Below are positions 57,224 through 64,000 of a stretch of 64,000 bases of DNA, piece after piece. Numbering within the stretch: position 1 is the first letter of the stretch; every line of letters begins with the position of its first letter. The position numbers were made by a program, and so were the translations under genes. The notes beneath the pieces are model-generated. The model was not told the DNA's origin, did not search any database, and saw nothing but the letters and a program-made list of their open reading frames with translations. The stretch is taken from assembly GCF_036195045.1 (NCBI RefSeq), contig NZ_CP108100.1:4526001-4590000 (forward strand), read 5' to 3'. Source of the stretch: Streptomyces sp. NBC_00236. Its GTDB lineage: Bacteria > Actinomycetota > Actinomycetes > Streptomycetales > Streptomycetaceae.

Positions 57224-57862
57224 TCAGGGCAGAAGCCGTTGTTCCTTGGCGACGGAGACCGCGCCGGCCCGGGTGTCGACGCCGAGTTTGTCGTAGATGC
57301 GGCCCAGGTGGGTTTTGACGGTGGCCTCGCTGATGAACAGGGCGCGGGCGATGTCGCGGTTGCCGAGGCCTTGGGAGAGCTGGCCCAGGATGTCGCGTTC
57401 GCGGTCGGTGAGGGTGGGCAGGGGGGCGCGCATCCGGGCCATGACGCGGCTGGCGACGGGCGGGGACAGGGTGGTGCGGCCCTGGGCGGCGGAGCGGATC
57501 GCGGCGAAGAGTTCCTCAGGGCGCTCGGCCTTCAGCAGGTAGCCGGTGGCGCCCGCCTCGATGGCGCGGGTGATGTCGGCGTCGGTGTCGTACGTGGTGA
57601 GGACGAGGACGTGGGCGCCCGCGGTGCCGGCCACGATGCGTCGGGTCGTCTCGACGCCGTCGATGCCCTCGCCCAGCTGGAGGTCCATCAGGACGACGTC
57701 GGGGGTGAGTTTGGCGGTCAGGGCGACGGCCTCCTCGCCGCTGCCGGCCTCGCCGACGACCTCGATGTCGGGCTCGCTGCCGAGGAGGGCGAGGAGTCCG
57801 GCGCGTACGACGGCGTGGTCGTCGCAGAGCAGGATCCGGACGGGCGGGTGCGGAGCGGTCAT
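57224..57862 (-). CDS. senR: SenR, NarL/LuxR-type response regulator of the haem/redox system
   Basis: The receiver domain has acidic pair CDDH (14-15), phospho-acceptor D60 in DVVLMDLQLGEG, and LTTYDTDADI and GATGYLLKAERPEEL (Lys). The C-terminal LuxR HTH is LTDRERDILGQLSQGLGNRD then IARALFISEATVKTHLGRIY. It overlaps the kinase gene by 4 nt (ATGA), so they form one operon. Identification as SenR rests on the divergent HbpS gene. In S. reticuli, SenS-SenR senses redox stress with HbpS and controls antioxidant genes. Confidence 0.9.
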   Translation of the reverse strand: MTAPHPPVRILLCDDHAVVRAGLLALLGSEPDIEVVGEAGSGEEAVALTAKLTPDVVLMDLQLGEGIDGVETTRRIVAGTAGAHVLVLTTYDTDADITRAIEAGATGYLLKAERPEELFAAIRSAAQGRTTLSPPVASRVMARMRAPLPTLTDRERDILGQLSQGLGNRDIARALFISEATVKTHLGRIYDKLGVDTRAGAVSVAKEQRLLP

Positions 57863-59175
57863 GGCGAGTCCTGGTGGCCGGGGGCGGGGCTGGGGGCGGC
57901 GGGCGGTTCGCCGGTGAGGGGGACGGCGGCGGTCACCACGGTGCCTTCGCCGGGTGCGGACTCGATGGCCAGGGTGCCGCCGAGCTGCTGGAGCCGGGCG
58001 CGCATCGCGGGCAGTCCGTGTCCGCGGACCCCGTCCGGGGTTCCGGTGCGCGGGGCGGGTGTGAAGCCGTGGCCGTTGTCGGCGATGTCGAGGACGGTCC
58101 GGTCGTCGAGGTGGGTGAGGGTCAGGGCGGCCTCGGTGGCGCCCGCGTGCTCGGTGACGTTGGCCAGGGCGCCCTGGGCGATCCGCAGCAGGGCGGACTG
58201 CACGCGGTCGGGCAGGGCCGTGTGGGGTGTGCCCTCGACGTGGCAGCGGACGGTGAGCCGGCCCTGTGACTGCGCGGTCTCGCGGGTGGCGAGCGCGTGC
58301 AGCGCCGCTTCCAGGCCGCCGCCCTCGGCGAGGTCGGCGGGGGCCAGGTCGTGGACGAAGCGGCGGGCCTCGGCGAGGTTGCGTTCCGCGATGCCGGTGG
58401 CGGTACGGACGTGGCGGCGGGCGGTCGCCGGGTCGGCGTCCCAGGTGCGGTCGGCGGCCTGGAGCAGCATCTGCTGGCTGGACAGCCCCTGGGCCAGGGT
58501 GTCGTGGATCTCCATGGAGAGCCGCTGGCGTTCGGCGAGGGTGCCTTCGCGCCGTTCGGTGGCGGCCAGTTCGCGGCGGGTGCGGAGCAGGTCGTCGATG
58601 AGCTCCGCCTGGGTGGCGGCCTGGCGCTGCATATGGATGAAGACGGCGGTGGCGACGGCCGCGACGGCGGGCGGGGCGAGGACCAGGTTCGGGTCGAAGC
58701 CGTCGGCCAGCCGCAGTTGTGCGGCGACGACGAACAGGGTCAGCAGCGCGACGAGGGCGAGCGCGGCACGCGGCGGCAGGATGCGCAGCCCGGTGTAGAA
58801 GAGCGGGACCGCGCACCAGGCGAAGCTCGGCGCGAGGACGACGAGCACCATCCACACGGCGACCAGCACCCCGAGCCACACGAGGCGGCGTGGCGTCGGG
58901 CGGGAGCCGAGGACGGGGCCGAGTACGTACAGGACGGCGAGGGCGGCGGACAGGCCGATGATCCACGGGGTGCGCGTCTCGCCCGGGTGCCGCAGCAGGA
59001 ACCGGGTCAGCGAGGCGCCCAGCAGCAGGAAGAAGGCGGCGTGCATGAGCAGCGCGAGCCCGCGGGTGCCGGGGTCGCCGACCTGCCCGGTGCCGGGCGC
59101 CGACGGGCCCCGCCGCTTCGCCTCGTACCCCTGCTCCACCTCGTACCCCTGCTCCTGACCTGCGCGGACCTTCAT
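57859..59175 (-). CDS. senS: SenS, membrane histidine kinase working with HbpS
   Basis: The 438-aa NarX/DesK-class kinase starts with a variable Gln/Glu/Tyr-rich cytoplasmic stretch. Five to six helices follow (ALLMHAAFFLLLGASLTRFL, WIIGLSAALAVLYVLGPVLG and LVWLGVLVAVWMVLVVLAPS). A coiled linker leads to HisKA_3 LSMEIHDTLAQGLSSQQMLL (phospho-His224), then the ATPase lid with DIADNGHGF and RGHGLPAMRARLQQLGG. HbpS is encoded divergently and is known to bind SenS from outside. The extracellular loops are short, consistent with sensing through HbpS. Confidence 0.9.
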   Translation of the reverse strand: MKVRAGQEQGYEVEQGYEAKRRGPSAPGTGQVGDPGTRGLALLMHAAFFLLLGASLTRFLLRHPGETRTPWIIGLSAALAVLYVLGPVLGSRPTPRRLVWLGVLVAVWMVLVVLAPSFAWCAVPLFYTGLRILPPRAALALVALLTLFVVAAQLRLADGFDPNLVLAPPAVAAVATAVFIHMQRQAATQAELIDDLLRTRRELAATERREGTLAERQRLSMEIHDTLAQGLSSQQMLLQAADRTWDADPATARRHVRTATGIAERNLAEARRFVHDLAPADLAEGGGLEAALHALATRETAQSQGRLTVRCHVEGTPHTALPDRVQSALLRIAQGALANVTEHAGATEAALTLTHLDDRTVLDIADNGHGFTPAPRTGTPDGVRGHGLPAMRARLQQLGGTLAIESAPGEGTVVTAAVPLTGEPPAAPSPAPGHQDSP

Positions 59176-59340
59176 CGTCACCCCGAACGGGCGTCCCCGC
59201 ATCAACCGATCGGCCGATGGGGCCGTCAGCCGTCCCGCGCGCGGCGTCGAGCCGGTACGACGACCGTACGGCCCCGGAACCGGCCCAAGGATGGAACACA
59301 GAACGCAGAAGCCACGCACCACCTTGCTGAGGAGCCCACC

Positions 59341-59898
59341 ATGAAGAAGATGTCGCTGCGCACCCGTGTCCTGACCGGTGCCGTCGCCGCAGCCGCCCTC
59401 GGGGCCGGCACCTTCGGCGCCATGTCCGCGAACGCCTCCGCCCCGGCCGCCGCGCCCGCCACCACGGTCAAGGCGGACACCGCGAACCGCAACCTCCAGC
59501 AGTCCACGCACCTGACCGTGGACGCCGCCACGAAGGCCGCGCAGGCCGCCCTCGACGCCGCGGAGAAGGAGAACCAGCGGGTGGCCGTCTCCGTCGTCGA
59601 CCGCAACGGCAACACCATCCTGACGCTGCGCGGCGACGGTTCGGGCCCGCAGGCGTACGAGTCCGCCGAGAAGAAGGCGTACACCGCCGTGTCCTGGAAC
59701 GCCCCGACCTCGGAGCTGGCCGGGCGGCTCGCCCAGGCCCCGAACCTGAAGGACATCCCTGGCACCCTGTTCCTCGCGGGCGGCGCCCCGGTGCAGGTCA
59801 AGGGTGCTCCGGTGGCGGGCATCGGCGTGGCCGGCGCACCCAGCGGCGACCTCGACGAGAAGTTCGCCCGGGCCGGCGTCGCCGCCCTCGCGAAGTAG
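59341..59898 (+). CDS. hbpS: HbpS, secreted haem-binding redox sensor protein
   Basis: The 185-aa protein has a signal peptide (LRTRVLTGAVAAAALGAGTF, cleavage near SANA-SA). The GlcG/HbpS domain follows: LTVDAATKAAQAALDAAEKE, VAVSVVDRNGNTILTLRGDG, AYESAEKKAYTAVSWNAPTS and LFLAGGAPVQVKGAPVAGIG. In S. reticuli HbpS forms octamers, binds haem and iron and modulates the SenS kinase according to redox state. ATG 59341 has GAGGAG upstream. It is divergent from senS-senR, and an ankyrin gene starts 33 nt after it. Confidence 0.94.
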   Translation: MKKMSLRTRVLTGAVAAAALGAGTFGAMSANASAPAAAPATTVKADTANRNLQQSTHLTVDAATKAAQAALDAAEKENQRVAVSVVDRNGNTILTLRGDGSGPQAYESAEKKAYTAVSWNAPTSELAGRLAQAPNLKDIPGTLFLAGGAPVQVKGAPVAGIGVAGAPSGDLDEKFARAGVAALAK

Positions 59899-59931
59899 CC
59901 GGACAGCCGCGACAACCCACGGGAGACGGAC

Positions 59932-60546
59932 ATGAACGCCCTCGATCAGCAACTGCTCGGCGCCGCACGCGCCGGAGACACCGATGCCGTGCGGGCCGCG
60001 GTCGAGGGCGGCGCCCGGGTGGACGCCCGCGACGAGGAGCTGCGCACCCCGCTGCTCCTGGCCGTTCACGGCGGCCATGTGGAGACCGCCCGGCTGCTCG
60101 TCGACGCGGGCGCGGACCCGGACGCGCAGGACAGCCGCGAGGAGAGCCCCTGGCTGGCCACCGGTGTGACGGGCAGCGTCGCGATGCTCCACGTCCTGCT
60201 GCCGGCCGGGCCGGACCTGAGGCTCCGCAACCGGTTCGGTGGCATCGCGCTGATCCCGGCGAGCGAGCGGGGCCACGTGGGTTACGTACGGGAGCTGCTC
60301 CGGGTTACCGACATCGACGTCGACCACGTCAACCGGCTGGGCTGGACGGCGCTGCTGGAGGCGGTGATCCTCGGCGACGGAGGCCGTGCGCACCAGGAGA
60401 TCGTCGAGCTGCTGCTGGCCGCCGGGGCGACGCCCGGGCTGCCGGACGGCGACGGCGTCACGGCTCTGGCGCACGCGGAACGCCGCGGCTTCGCGGAGAT
60501 CGCGGCGCTGCTGCGGGACGCCTCGGGCGATCGGGAGCCCCGGTGA
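59932..60546 (+). CDS. Ankyrin-repeat protein, 204 aa
   Basis: About five ankyrin repeats fill the protein: LLGAARAGDTDAVRAAVEGG, RTPLLLAVHGGHVETARLLV, GADPDAQDSREESPWLATGV and LGWTALLEAVILGDGGRAHQ, with EIVELLLAAGATPGLPDGDG. No signal peptide is visible, so it is cytoplasmic. Ankyrin proteins next to catalase or redox genes occur in several bacteria, but a function is not known. It lies in the hbpS direction and overlaps the propeller lipoprotein gene by 4 nt, so it is probably an operon with it. Confidence 0.92.
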   Translation: MNALDQQLLGAARAGDTDAVRAAVEGGARVDARDEELRTPLLLAVHGGHVETARLLVDAGADPDAQDSREESPWLATGVTGSVAMLHVLLPAGPDLRLRNRFGGIALIPASERGHVGYVRELLRVTDIDVDHVNRLGWTALLEAVILGDGGRAHQEIVELLLAAGATPGLPDGDGVTALAHAERRGFAEIAALLRDASGDREPR

Positions 60547-61661
60547 GGGCGCGGCGGGCGGTACTCCTGCTGGCCGCGGCGGCGGTGCTCGCGGGCTGCG
60601 CCACGGAGGCCACGGGCACACCGGACGGGAGCGCCGCCGTGAAGAGCCCGGCGGGCATTCCGTCCGCGGCGGCCCCGGCCGGGCGCACCCCCGACGGCAC
60701 GCTCCTCGTCGCCGACTTCGGTGGGGACACGGTGACGTTCGTCGATCCGGAACGCGGTGCGTTCGACCGGGTCGAGGTCGGCACCGCTCCGTACGGGCTG
60801 GTGGTCGGGGCGGACGGCCGGGCCTGGGTGGCCACGGCCGAGGGCGTCGCGGTCGTGGACACGTTGACCCGTACCCGGCAGGCCCGTATCCCGTACGGGA
60901 CGGAGACCGGACCCGTCACCACGGGCGAATACCGCGGCGGCGGCATGGGCATCGCGCTGGCGCCCGACGGCCGGCACGTCTACGTCGGCGTCAACGTCCC
61001 GGATGCGGAAGGAGTCCTGGAGGTGATCGACACCGGGACCCGCGAGGTCACCGACACCGTCCCGGTCGGCCGCCGGCCCTTCGACGTGGACGTATCGCCC
61101 GACGGCGACGAGGTGTACGCCACCGGCCACGACTCCTTCGACGTGACCTCCGTGCGCACGGACACCCTGCGGACCCGGCGGATGGAGGTGGCCCCGTACG
61201 GCACCGAGGGCGGTCTCGGCTCCTGGCTGAAGCCGCACTACGCGGTCGTCCGCCCCGGTGACGGGAAGCTGCTGCTGCCGTTCGAGGGCGAGCGGCTGGC
61301 GGTCCTCGATCCGCGTACCGGCGAGGTGGCGGTCGAGCCGATGACGGCGAACACGCACCAGCACGGCGTGACGACGACCCCCGACGGCACGCTGCTCGTC
61401 GTCGGCACCGGCCCGATCGCCTCCGACGACGAGGAGGCGTCGCTGACCGTTCGCAAGCCGGACGGCACCGAGCGCGTCATCGGCCTGGACGGCCCGCACG
61501 AGGACGTGGCGGTGTCCGACGACGGCCGCACGGCGTACGTCACCGGCGGCTTCACCCGGGACGGGTACTGGAACGGCATCACGGTCGTGGACCTCGCCGG
61601 AAGGACGGACCCGGTCCGGCTGGCGGCGGGCGAGCGGCCGCTGGGCATCGCGGTGCTCTGA
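60543..61661 (+). CDS. Beta-propeller lipoprotein, YncE/NHL-like, 372 aa
   Basis: The signal peptide ends in lipobox LAGC (Cys about residue 19). Repeated blades follow: TLLVADFGGDTVTFVDPERG, APYGLVVGADGRAWVATAEG, GIALAPDGRHVYVGVNVPDA and RRPFDVDVSPDGDEVYATGH, ending GERPLGIAVL. Six or seven blades in all, giving a YVTN/YncE type propeller outside the cell. PYG and GHDSF-like turns are conserved; a metal site is not evident. GTG 60543 overlaps the ankyrin gene stop. Placement with hbpS suggests a surface protein of the same redox response, by context only. Confidence 0.9.
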   Translation: MRARRAVLLLAAAAVLAGCATEATGTPDGSAAVKSPAGIPSAAAPAGRTPDGTLLVADFGGDTVTFVDPERGAFDRVEVGTAPYGLVVGADGRAWVATAEGVAVVDTLTRTRQARIPYGTETGPVTTGEYRGGGMGIALAPDGRHVYVGVNVPDAEGVLEVIDTGTREVTDTVPVGRRPFDVDVSPDGDEVYATGHDSFDVTSVRTDTLRTRRMEVAPYGTEGGLGSWLKPHYAVVRPGDGKLLLPFEGERLAVLDPRTGEVAVEPMTANTHQHGVTTTPDGTLLVVGTGPIASDDEEASLTVRKPDGTERVIGLDGPHEDVAVSDDGRTAYVTGGFTRDGYWNGITVVDLAGRTDPVRLAAGERPLGIAVL

Positions 61662-61761
61662 CGGCTGCGGGGGTGCGGGGGTGCTGGGGTGCTGGGGTGG
61701 ACCGTGCGGGGGCGGACCGACAGCCACCGGACCCGGACATTCCGCACATAGGATCACCGGC

Positions 61762-63228
61762 GTGGATCACCGACCTCCGGCACGCGACACGACACGCGGC
61801 ACGGCACGCGGCACGGCACGCGCACCCCGCAGGGCGGCCGGCTCCGCCGCCCTGCTCCTCGCCCTCGCCGTCCTCGCCCCCGCCTGCACCGCCGGCAGCG
61901 GCGGGGTGGAGGGCAAGCCCGGCGCCTCCGGGCTGCGCGACCCGTACTTCCCGAAGCTCGGCAACGGCGGTTACGACGTCACGCACTACGACCTCACGCT
62001 CGACGTCGACCCGGACGAGCAGACGCTGCGCGGGACCGCCGTGATCACCGCACGGGCGACCCAGGACCTGAGCTCGTTCAACCTCGACCTCGCCGGTCTG
62101 ACCGTGGACTCGGCGACCGTGGAGGGGCGTCCGGCCGCGGTCAACCGGGCGGGCAACGAGCTGACGCTGCGTACGGACGCGAAGGTCGAGGACCGGCTCC
62201 AACGGGGCGAGACGTTCCGTACCGTCGTCCGCTACTCGGGCTCCCCGCGCACGATCACCGATGCGGACGACTCCGAGGAGGGCTGGCTGCCGACCGACGA
62301 CGGCGCGCTCGCCCTCGGGGAGCCGACGGGTTCGATGGCCTGGTTCCCCGGCAACCACCACCCGAGCGACAAGGCCGCGTACGACCTGACGGTCACCGTC
62401 CCCAAGGGGCTGACGGCGGTCTCCAACGGGGTGCCGGCCGGGCCTCCGACGACGGTGGGGGACCGCACCACCTACCGCTGGCACACCGCCGAACCGATGG
62501 CGAGCTACCTCGCGACCCTGGCCGTCGGCCGCTTCACGACGAAGACGTCGACGACGGCGGACGGCATCACGGTGTTCACCGCCGTGGACCCGGAGTCGGC
62601 GAGGGCGAGCGCGGCAACGCTGGCCAGGCTCCCCGAGGTAGTGAAGTGGGAGGCCGAGCACTTCGGCCCGTACCCGTTCTCCGCGACGGGCGCGATCGTG
62701 GACCGCAAGGGGGACTCCGGCTATGCGCTGGAGACGCAGAACCGGCCGTTCTTCCCCGGCCCGCCGAGTGTCGGCCTGCTCGTCCACGAGATGGCGCACC
62801 AGTGGTTCGGCGACTCGGTGACGCCCGCGACCTGGCGCGACATGTGGCTCAACGAGGGACTGGCGACGTACGCGGAGTGGCTCTGGGAGGAGGAGAAGGA
62901 GGACGTCCCGGCCCAGGAGTCGTTCGACGAGGCGTACGAGGACGAGGACAACTGGGCCTTCCCGCCCGCCGATCCGCCGAGCGCCGCGGACATCTCGGAG
63001 CAGCCGGTGTACGGGCGCGGGGCCATGGTCATCCACAAGATCCGCGAAGCGGTCGACGACGACGAGGAGTTCTTCGCGCTGCTCGCCGGCTGGACGAAGG
63101 CGCACCGGCACGGCAACGCCTCGACGGCGGACTTCACGGCGTATGTGGAGGAGGAGACGGGCGAGGACCTGTCGGAGCTGTGGGAGGACTGGCTGTACGG
63201 CAGGGACCGGCCTGCCGCGGATGGCTGA
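61762..63228 (+). CDS. Secreted M1 family metallopeptidase, lipoprotein, 488 aa
   Basis: The lipobox LAPAC (Cys about residue 42) follows a basic and hydrophobic leader. The aminopeptidase N-like N-domain is YFPKLGNGGYDVTHYDLTLD. The catalytic domain carries H342-E-M-A-H346 in LVHEMAHQWFGDSV and the third zinc ligand in LNEGLATYAEWLWEEE, with ETQNRPFF for peptide N-terminus binding. The end is the short M1 form without the C-terminal helical domain. TAGGAT at 61749-61754, 7 nt before GTG 61762, fixes a leaderless start over the longer frame. Confidence 0.92.
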   Translation: MDHRPPARDTTRGTARGTARAPRRAAGSAALLLALAVLAPACTAGSGGVEGKPGASGLRDPYFPKLGNGGYDVTHYDLTLDVDPDEQTLRGTAVITARATQDLSSFNLDLAGLTVDSATVEGRPAAVNRAGNELTLRTDAKVEDRLQRGETFRTVVRYSGSPRTITDADDSEEGWLPTDDGALALGEPTGSMAWFPGNHHPSDKAAYDLTVTVPKGLTAVSNGVPAGPPTTVGDRTTYRWHTAEPMASYLATLAVGRFTTKTSTTADGITVFTAVDPESARASAATLARLPEVVKWEAEHFGPYPFSATGAIVDRKGDSGYALETQNRPFFPGPPSVGLLVHEMAHQWFGDSVTPATWRDMWLNEGLATYAEWLWEEEKEDVPAQESFDEAYEDEDNWAFPPADPPSAADISEQPVYGRGAMVIHKIREAVDDDEEFFALLAGWTKAHRHGNASTADFTAYVEEETGEDLSELWEDWLYGRDRPAADG

Positions 63229-63300
63229 TCGGCTTCCGGAAGCGCAGGAGCCGGCCCGCCGCGGACGGCTGACCGGCTCCCTGGAGCAACGCGGAGAGGG

Positions 63301-64000
63301 TTACTTCACGTTGACGCCGCTCCAGGCGGCGCTGACCGAGGCGAGCTCGGCGCTGTCCGCCCCGTACAGGTCGGTCGCCGCCTTCTCGGTCGCGACGCGG
63401 GCGGCCGCGTAGTCGGTGGTGGAGGTCATGTACTCGGAGAGGGCCTTGTACCAGATCTGGACGGCCTTGTCCCGGCCGATGCCGGTGACGGTGGAGCCGT
63501 CGGAGGTCGGGGAGTCGTAGTCGACGCCGTTGATGGTCTTCGCGCCGCTGCCCTCGGCCAGCAGGTAGAAGAAGTGGTTGGCGACGCCGGACGAGTAGTG
63601 CACGTCCTGGTCACCGACGCTGCTGTCCCAGTAGTCGGCCGAGCCGCCGTCCTTGCTGGGCTTGTCCATGTAGCGCAGCGGGGTGCCGTCGCCGTTGATG
63701 TCGATCTTCTCGCCGATGAGGTAGTCGCCGACGTCGGTGGCGTTGTCGGCGAAGAACTCCACGGAGGTGCCGAAGATGTCGCTGGTCGCCTCGTTGAGAC
63801 CGCCGGACTCCCCGGCGTAGTCGAGGTTGGCGGTGGCGGCGGTCAGGCCGTGGCTCATCTCGTGGCCGGCGACGTCGAGGCCGGTGAGGGCGCTCTTGTT
63901 GTCGGCGCCGTCTCCGTACGTCATGCAGAAGCAGCTGTCGTCCCAGAACGCGTTGACGTACGCGTCGCCGTAGTGGACCCGGGAGTAGGCGGCCTTGCCG
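63301..64000 (-). CDS. M4 (thermolysin/neutral protease) family metallopeptidase, N-terminus cut off
   Basis: The minus-strand frame is open to the window edge: SRVHYGDAYVNAFWDDSCFC precedes the visible ORF start. The catalytic segment LDVAGHEMSHGLTAATANLD provides the HExxH, and GGLNEATSDIFGTSVEFFAD the third zinc ligand Glu. The C-terminal helical domain follows: VGDQDVHYSSGVANHFFYLL and IGRDKAVQIWYKAL. It ends as a normal M4 enzyme (VSAAWSGVNVK), with no extra C-terminal domain. The missing part should hold signal peptide and propeptide. It is a secreted endopeptidase. Confidence 0.93.
   Translation of the reverse strand, partial: GKAAYSRVHYGDAYVNAFWDDSCFCMTYGDGADNKSALTGLDVAGHEMSHGLTAATANLDYAGESGGLNEATSDIFGTSVEFFADNATDVGDYLIGEKIDINGDGTPLRYMDKPSKDGGSADYWDSSVGDQDVHYSSGVANHFFYLLAEGSGAKTINGVDYDSPTSDGSTVTGIGRDKAVQIWYKALSEYMTSTTDYAAARVATEKAATDLYGADSAELASVSAAWSGVNVK

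Noticed and set aside
57859..60621. A 920-residue minus-strand open frame covering senS, hbpS and ankyrin genes
   Set aside because: Only the C-terminal 438 residues are SenS; the rest is antisense to hbpS and the ankyrin gene and has Arg/Gly/Leu-rich shadow composition typical of high-GC DNA.
1..64000. Secondary metabolite gene cluster
   Set aside because: No polyketide synthase, NRPS, terpene cyclase, lanthipeptide synthase or similar core gene is present anywhere in the window.

Overview
The window is high-GC actinobacterial chromosome, almost certainly from a Streptomyces species. The evidence is strongly GC-biased third codon positions, mycothiol biosynthesis (mshA), F420/PPOX enzymes, PhoR-PhoP with an actinobacterial PHO box, CarD, MsiK, a HbpS-SenS-SenR cluster and many leaderless genes with a TANNNT box 6-7 nt before the start codon. 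The phoU-phoRP / carD-ispDF / cysS-rlmB / msiK order matches what I remember of the S. coelicolor SCO4200-SCO4280 core region; that match is from memory and was not searched.

Layout. 1-9.4 kb: small regulators and detoxification-type enzymes (a cut GlxA-like AraC regulator, two GNAT acetyltransferases, an NmrA-like protein, hydrolases, a MerR-PP2C fusion, a NUDIX protein, and a MarR/hydrolase divergent pair with three matching palindromes), then an XRE regulator, HbhA-like protein and DUF2516 trio that recalls the mycobacterial hbhA locus. 9.3-17 kb: a response-regulator/SpoIIE phosphatase, an NlpC/P60 cell-wall hydrolase, a methyltransferase, mshA, a YbjN protein and a Tat-exported beta-helix protein. 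17-23.5 kb: a kinase-like protein, a lipoprotein, a toxin-antitoxin-like pair whose toxin 3' end runs into an in-frame tandem repeat, a degenerate trypsin-fold protein, gpmA, an MFS transporter and a 49-residue Cys-rich peptide gene. 23.7-30.3 kb: phoU, divergent phoRP with a PHO box, carD, ispD and ispF.

31-36 kb: the region I find most interesting. A near-perfect Zur-type box overlaps the promoter of an operon encoding an oligopeptide/nickel-type binding lipoprotein, a single polypeptide that fuses both ABC permeases, an MFS exporter and a PPOX protein, with no ATPase gene. This looks like a zinc-regulated metallophore traffic cassette. 36-43 kb is core again (cysS, rlmB, DoxX protein, sugar nucleotidyltransferase, msiK with a DasR-like site). 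At 43.2-44.8 kb there is a stand-alone TnpB with a probable omega-RNA at its 3' end, followed by tRNA-Thr.

45-51.2 kb looks accessory. It carries an ECF sigma factor with a membrane partner, a secreted HExxH protease with a lipoprotein that shares a domain with the sigma-linked membrane protein, and a MarR-controlled reductase operon with two matching operators. It is bounded by two diverged copies of the 3' end of the FAD oxidoreductase gene at 51.2 kb, with a third related copy inside. 51-64 kb: FAD oxidoreductase, rhomboid-like protein, phosphotransferase, a quinone oxidoreductase with a SoxR-type operator, a pentapeptide-repeat protein, the SenS-SenR/HbpS redox-sensing locus with a downstream ankyrin and beta-propeller gene, an M1 aminopeptidase and a thermolysin-family protease cut by the window end.
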